Assembly (NCBI RefSeq): GCF_902459465.1
Contig: NC_047077.1
Coordinates: 620,001-684,000 of the forward strand
Reading direction: 5' to 3'
Length of the DNA stretch: 64,000 nucleotides
Origin: Asterias rubens
Taxonomy: Eukaryota > Echinodermata > Asteroidea > Forcipulatida > Asteriidae
This document shows, one piece after another, positions 60,201-64,000 of the stretch. The notes beneath the pieces were generated by a model. The model worked only from the letters and a program-made list of their open reading frames with translations, was not told the DNA's origin and did not search any database. A program made the translations under genes and the position numbers. Numbering within the stretch: the stretch's first letter is position 1; every line of letters begins with the position of its first letter.

Positions 60201-63200
60201 CATTATCTTTATGCATCTCAAAGCACTCACTATTTTAGTGACAGGTGCAAAGAGTAATATTTCAATTATGAGACCCATTTATTTGTTATTAGATGATCTT
60301 CCCGTCCAGGAAACTTGGCTAACTCTCACAAGGGGATATATACACACACCAAGCTGGCACTAGCCAATCTCTCTCAGACAAACATTGGTTTAACGTCTAT
60401 GATTATGAGTTGCACAATTCAAGAAAATTATTATACTGAAATGAGTTACTCATGTCTGCTCTGGATCCAGCAATTGATATATAGGTCAGTAGTCAGACAA
60501 CACTTATTCAAAGACGAAATAACTGACATGTTCATGTTTTATAGAAAGCTCCAGTGTATAGGTTTTGAAAGTAGCTGCAGATATGAATAAGTAACACGTT
60601 CAACTGCTGCGTAGAGTTCTAAACATTGGTGGGACCATATTACAAACAAAGAGGTAGGTCTTAATGTCAATCTACCGTCAATAGCCAAAACCGTAAAGCA
60701 GAGATGTCTACAGTTTGCTGGACACTGTTTGCGAACAGCTGATCAACCCATGGAACCTGATCTTCTGGAATCCTTCTGTTGGATATCCAAATCACAGCCG
60801 GAGGAAAAATGAGCTATCCAGACACCATCACCAAAGACACGAATCTCAATCTAATCGGGACCCAACAACTCATGAGAAATAAAGCAACCTGGCACCACTT
60901 CATCAAAACTGCTTCTACTATCGTCCAAGGACGAAGGATGATGATGATGAATACCCTCTTACCTGTAGTATTTGGTGACAAGGCCCCCTACCAGTGGGCC
61001 TATAGACATGCCAAGACCGTAGGATAAATTGATCCGTCCAAGCGCCTCTGCTCTCTGAGATTCATCTGTCAAGTCCGACATGACCATCTGAGTACCTACA
61101 TATACACACAAACAAATGGAAATGTGGGATCTGAAACGTTACACATGGTGGGAAACCAAACATGAAGGTATTTGTACCCGAGTCACTGCGTACCCAAGTC
61201 ACTTTGTACCCAAGTTTGTACCCAAGTCACTTCGTACCCAAGTCACTTCAGACCCAAGTCACTTCGTACCCGAGTTTGTACCCAAGTCACTTCGTACCCA
61301 AGTTTGTACCAAAGTCACTTCGTACCCAAGTCACTGCGTACCCAAGTTTATACCCAAGTTTATACCTAAGTCACTTCATACTCAAGTCACTTCGTAACCA
61401 AGTTGATACCCAAGTCACTTCGTACTCAAGTCACTTCGTACCCAAGTTTGTACCCAAGTCACTGCGTACCCAAGTCACTTCGTACCCAAGTCACTTATTA
61501 CCCAAGTTTATACCCAAGTTTATACCTAAGTCACTTCGTACCTAAGTCACTTCGTACCCAAGTCACTTCGTACCCAAGTTTATACCCAAGTCACTTCGTA
61601 CCCAAGTCACTTCATACTCAAGTCACTTCGTACCAAAGTTTGTACCCATGTCACTTCGTACCCAAGTCACTTCATACCCAAGTCACTTCGTACCCAAGTT
61701 TGTACCCATGTCACTTTGTACCAAAGTCATTTCTAACCCAGGTCACGTCGTACCCAGGTCACTTCGAACCAAAGTCAAGTCATATGAGTATGATTGGCAC
61801 ACAGATTATCATGCACTAAGCGGCGGTACGAAATAACTTTGAGCCAACATTTTCACAGATTTGTAATTTGATTCATACGTTGGGATACACCATGTGAGAA
61901 TACTGGTCTTTGACAATTACCAAATGTGTGTGCCTTTAATACACATCAGCAAACGGTTAAAGATAAACTACATACAGTTACATAACAGTATCCAATCATA
62001 CCATGATTTGCACTAAGGAAGAGAGCAGGAACACGAGACAGGAACACAATAGCCCCTGTTGTTGCGATTCCAAGAAGACCATACATAGCTGCAGCCATAG
62101 CGAAGGCTAACGTCAGAGCAGCTCGCCCACCATACAAGTCACCAAACCGTCCGTAGAATGGCCCTCCAACTAGCTGCACAAAGTTATAGAAGGTCTGTAG
62201 GTAGCCATACACCACCATGTCCATACCAAGTTTCTTTGTCAAGTACTAAATAAGAAAGCAAATTCACGAAGTAAGCATTAACAAAAGATTGATTCAAGCA
62301 GAATAAGATACTTCTTTTACGCATGAAGAAACATATTGGGTCTCAAAATTCATCACTCTGAAAGTTTGTATACTTACACTCAACGCCTTGAGTACCTTGT
62401 TTGGTAGATACGTGCGCTATTCAAGACTTGGATATTATTATTATATTATCTGTCTTATGGCGAGTCATAGCTGAGCTAGCGCACTGAACACAGATTCTGG
62501 TGGCTGCAATCATCAAGGGATTGGTTTGAATCCTGGTCCTGACACTTGAGTCCTTGATCAAGACACAATCTATAATAGACCGATCCAGTAGGCTCCGCCC
62601 ATGACGCACGTGTGAGCAAGAACACGTGGGGCTCTCCAATGCCTTTCTGCACAACTCTGCCGCGCACAATATGTTAACCTGAAAGGGCAGAGGTGATTAA
62701 TTAAAGGTGGATGGTCATAGATTGGTTTTTGTTAACATAAAATGTTGATTTGAACCAAAAATGAATATTCTTTATCCCGATCCAGACCGGTATCTGAATT
62801 GTTGCTTAGCGCACAATTTGTCGGTAAATAATCTCTTTTATGTTAAAAGCAGCTCTTTACTTTGAAGCCCAGAGTTTGAGTCAAGTTAGTCTTGGTCTAA
62901 GACATCACTATCTCATACTAAGAACATAAAGTGAGAAACCCGACAACAGAGGGCGTGCTTTTCTTCTTGAATTCTGACGACTGGCTGTCGCAGAAGCTGG
63001 ATATGAAACCAAGAATATTGACGCCCTCTGTTGTTTGAATTGATCCATTCGGTCCGAACTACCAACTACCAGTGGTAAATCATCGTTGGAATTGATCCAT
63101 GCGAATGTCTTTAAACCAACACTAGAGTCCAGTGCACTTAATTTTTGTTTAATTTTTTTTTGCAAGTCGCCAGACACACAAGGCCTGAAGGCCACTTCAA

Positions 63201-63827
63201 GGTGTGGGCTTCAATTCATTTTTTGCCAGAGGCCGTTGCCACCTACTCCTGGTGCTGAAACAGGGATACCCCCTTTACAGTCCATACGGATGTAGGCTTG
63301 GGTATCATCCATCTGAAGCCTGGCTGGTAGAGCAGCAAGCACTACCTCCCAAACTTTACAAAGCAATCATGGTTAAGTGTCTTGCTTAAGGACACAAGTG
63401 TCAAGACTGGGACTCGAACCCACACTCTGCTGATCAAACACCAGGAGCTTGGCCACAACAGGCTGTAGGCCTACCATCTAACTAAATCAATTTGCGGTAA
63501 ATATCAAACAGACCTAAAGGGTCTCTCAACACTTACTGGTAGGACTCCGACCTGGATCCAGAAACAAAACGCATAGAGAAAGATGTTGACATGGAGTGTC
63601 CTCTTCACGACCACCCATGAGATGTTGGAAGATGCCTTCTGCGAGAAATCAATGGATGAATGTTTCTGGGATGGGGACATACCCCCTTGATTACCATTGT
63701 CATCCGACTGGCGGTTTGTGTCCATTGCAGTTGTTTCTGTTTCCACTGTGCCCATTCCTTTACTCGATTCAGCAGACCTATTCCTCAGCGTGGATTGGCT
63801 GGCTGGATCAGTTGTTTCTTGAGGCAT
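57297..63827 (-). CDS. SLC22A18: Major facilitator transporter, solute carrier family 22 member 18-like
   Basis: SLC22A18 (ORCTL2/TSSC5) is a 12-helix major facilitator protein of internal and plasma membranes; its substrate is not settled. Exons in transcript order: 63827-63537, 62245-62002, 61095-60963, 60151-60039, 59526-59315, 58810-58709, 57757-57637, 57454-57297. All have AG/GT ends and compatible phases, giving 457 residues. The first ~75 residues are a hydrophilic Ser/Thr-rich cytosolic tail. Then come YLTKKLGMDMVVYGYLQT, a motif-A-like loop GRFGDLYGGR (about 129-138) between helices 2 and 3, QMVMSDLTDESQRAEALGR, and GTMLGLGYAGGSLVNTFAP near the end, each matching the same place in SLC22A18. 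The intron before the third exon holds a 16-bp minisatellite, and the next intron a decayed LINE in the opposite orientation. The N-terminal tail is longer than in the human protein. Other SLC22 or drug:H+ antiporter members are less likely. Confidence 0.9.
57796..58122. repeat. S1 tRNA-like SINEs, head-to-head inverted pair
   Basis: Minus-strand tail 57796-57890 (ATAGATGTTAAATTTGCATC, CCCATACACCAATGTGTTA), a C-rich junction, then a full plus-strand copy 57925-58122 (CTCTAGCTACCGCGCAATCC, TAGTCTAGTTGGTAAGACAC, TCGTGGGTTTGAATCCC, tail). In an SLC22A18-like intron. Confidence 0.85.
58355..58660. repeat. Dispersed repeat K, copy 2
   Basis: CATTCTTCTTTGATCTTGTG, CAGTTTAGGGTGATC and GGGTTAGTGACGAGAGGTAT, the complement of 13805-14115. 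It ends about 50 bases before the SLC22A18-like exon 58810-58709. Confidence 0.7.
59035..59215. repeat. Dispersed repeat, partial copy at 26668
   Basis: GGGCCTTTATTACACGGCAA and CGACCCTGCAAGGTTTTAAACGG resemble GGGCCTTTATCTCGCGGCCA and CGACCCTGCCGGTTTTAAACGG at 26668-26725. Confidence 0.5.
60598..60965 (+). mobile_element. Decayed LINE reverse-transcriptase fragment in an SLC22A18-like intron
   Basis: Plus-strand frames read QLLRRVLNI, then after a shift WDHITNKEVGLNVNLPSIAK, TVKQRCLQFAGHCLRTADQP and MEPDLLES, the usual C-terminal block of RTE/Nimb-type LINE ORFs (LLR..LNI.W.....N..LY, R.R.L.FAGH..R). It has an interrupted frame and a GATGATGATGA end at 60938-60950. It runs up to the splice junction at 60963, opposite to the host gene. 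Confidence 0.65.
61160..61795. repeat. Minisatellite, 16-bp unit with 12-bp spacers
   Basis: About 35 units of ACTTCGTACCCAAGTC mixed with GTTTGTACCCAA or GTTTATACCCAA. Plus-strand frames of up to 138 codons are by-products. It begins about 65 bases upstream (in gene orientation) of the SLC22A18-like exon 61095-60963. Confidence 0.95.
61838..61940 (-). repeat. Family A MITE, end fragment
   Basis: TTTCACAGATTTGTAATTTG, ATACTGGTCTTTGACAATTACC and GTGTGCCTTTAAT: the last ~100 bp of the element. Confidence 0.7.
62360..62447 (+). repeat. SINE-like family D, opposite-orientation copy
   Basis: CTCAACGCCTTGAGTACCTTG, TTTGGTAGATACGTGCGC and AAGACTTGGATATTATTATT: the complement of the ACOX1-intron copies, ending in ATT repeats. 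Confidence 0.65.
62460..62680. repeat. S2 SINE head fused to a family G half element
   Basis: 62463-62570 has CGAGTCATAGCTGAGCTAGC, TTTGAATCCTGGTCCTGACA and CTTGATCAAGACAC (S2-like). At 62573 it switches to TAGACCGATCCAGTAGGCTC and GAACACGTGGGGCTCTCC, as in 45447-45540. Confidence 0.6.
63360..63470 (-). repeat. S2 SINE, reverse partial copy
   Basis: AAGTGTCTTGCTTAAGGACA, GACTGGGACTCGAACCCACA and GAGCTTGGCCACAAC are the complement of the S2 head; about 70 bases from the donor of the first SLC22A18-like exon. Confidence 0.7.
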
Positions 63828-64000
63828 TTCTAACGTTCAAATGTTCATGAACTATTGTGACCTGTTATGGATAAATCATAATACAGTTTTGTTTATATAA
63901 GTTTGAAGGCGGGGGTGTAAAACTATGTTGGGCTCGTACAGTTAGTTAAAAAACTTATTTAATCAGTATTTGCTCTCTAATTAAACTTCCTCACTAAGGA

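Noticed and set aside
61116..61836. Overlapping plus-strand frames of 60-138 codons rich in SYPSHFVPK-type repeats
   Set aside because: By-products of the 16-bp minisatellite inside an SLC22A18-like intron.

Overview
This is eukaryotic (metazoan) genomic DNA. It holds five spliced protein-coding genes with GT-AG introns and conserved animal products, set in AT-rich, very repeat-rich intergenic and intronic DNA. The style of the repeats (many short inverted-repeat elements, tRNA-derived SINEs, frequent TACATGTA and TGACGTCA palindromes) suggests an echinoderm, most likely a sea star. That species guess is inference; the genes only show that it is an animal.

Layout: (1) 242-6413, plus strand: the last seven coding exons of peroxisomal acyl-CoA oxidase 1 (ACOX1), ending in a PTS1 tripeptide. 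(2) 6.4-19 kb: no confident gene; many inverted-repeat elements and a 26-bp tandem array at 9.35-10.5 kb. (3) 19202-32444, minus strand: a TPD52-family (tumor protein D52-like) gene with two alternative first coding exons that end in the same phase. (4) 32.5-41.4 kb: repeat-rich intergenic DNA with two LINE 3' ends, a 1.57-kb 24-26-bp minisatellite, a fold-back element and a degenerate pyrimidine-rich tandem block. (5) 41416-45832, plus strand: SF3B6 (p14), complete, four coding exons. (6) 48129-51692, plus strand: a Rab20-like small GTPase, complete, four coding exons, with unusual G3 and G4 motifs. (7) 52-57 kb: repeats and an unexplained CpG-rich island at 55 kb. (8) 57297-63827, minus strand: an SLC22A18-like major facilitator transporter, complete, eight coding exons, with a decayed LINE and a minisatellite in its introns.

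The five genes do unrelated housekeeping jobs (peroxisomal beta-oxidation, vesicle traffic, splicing, a Rab GTPase, membrane transport) and form no operon or cluster. All exon boundaries were found by reading splice signals, frame and family homology by eye; no alignment was run. The most unusual material is in the repeats: palindromic head-to-head tRNA-like elements, arrays whose unit length makes them open in several frames, and an apparent excess of TGACGTCA sites carried mostly by repeats.
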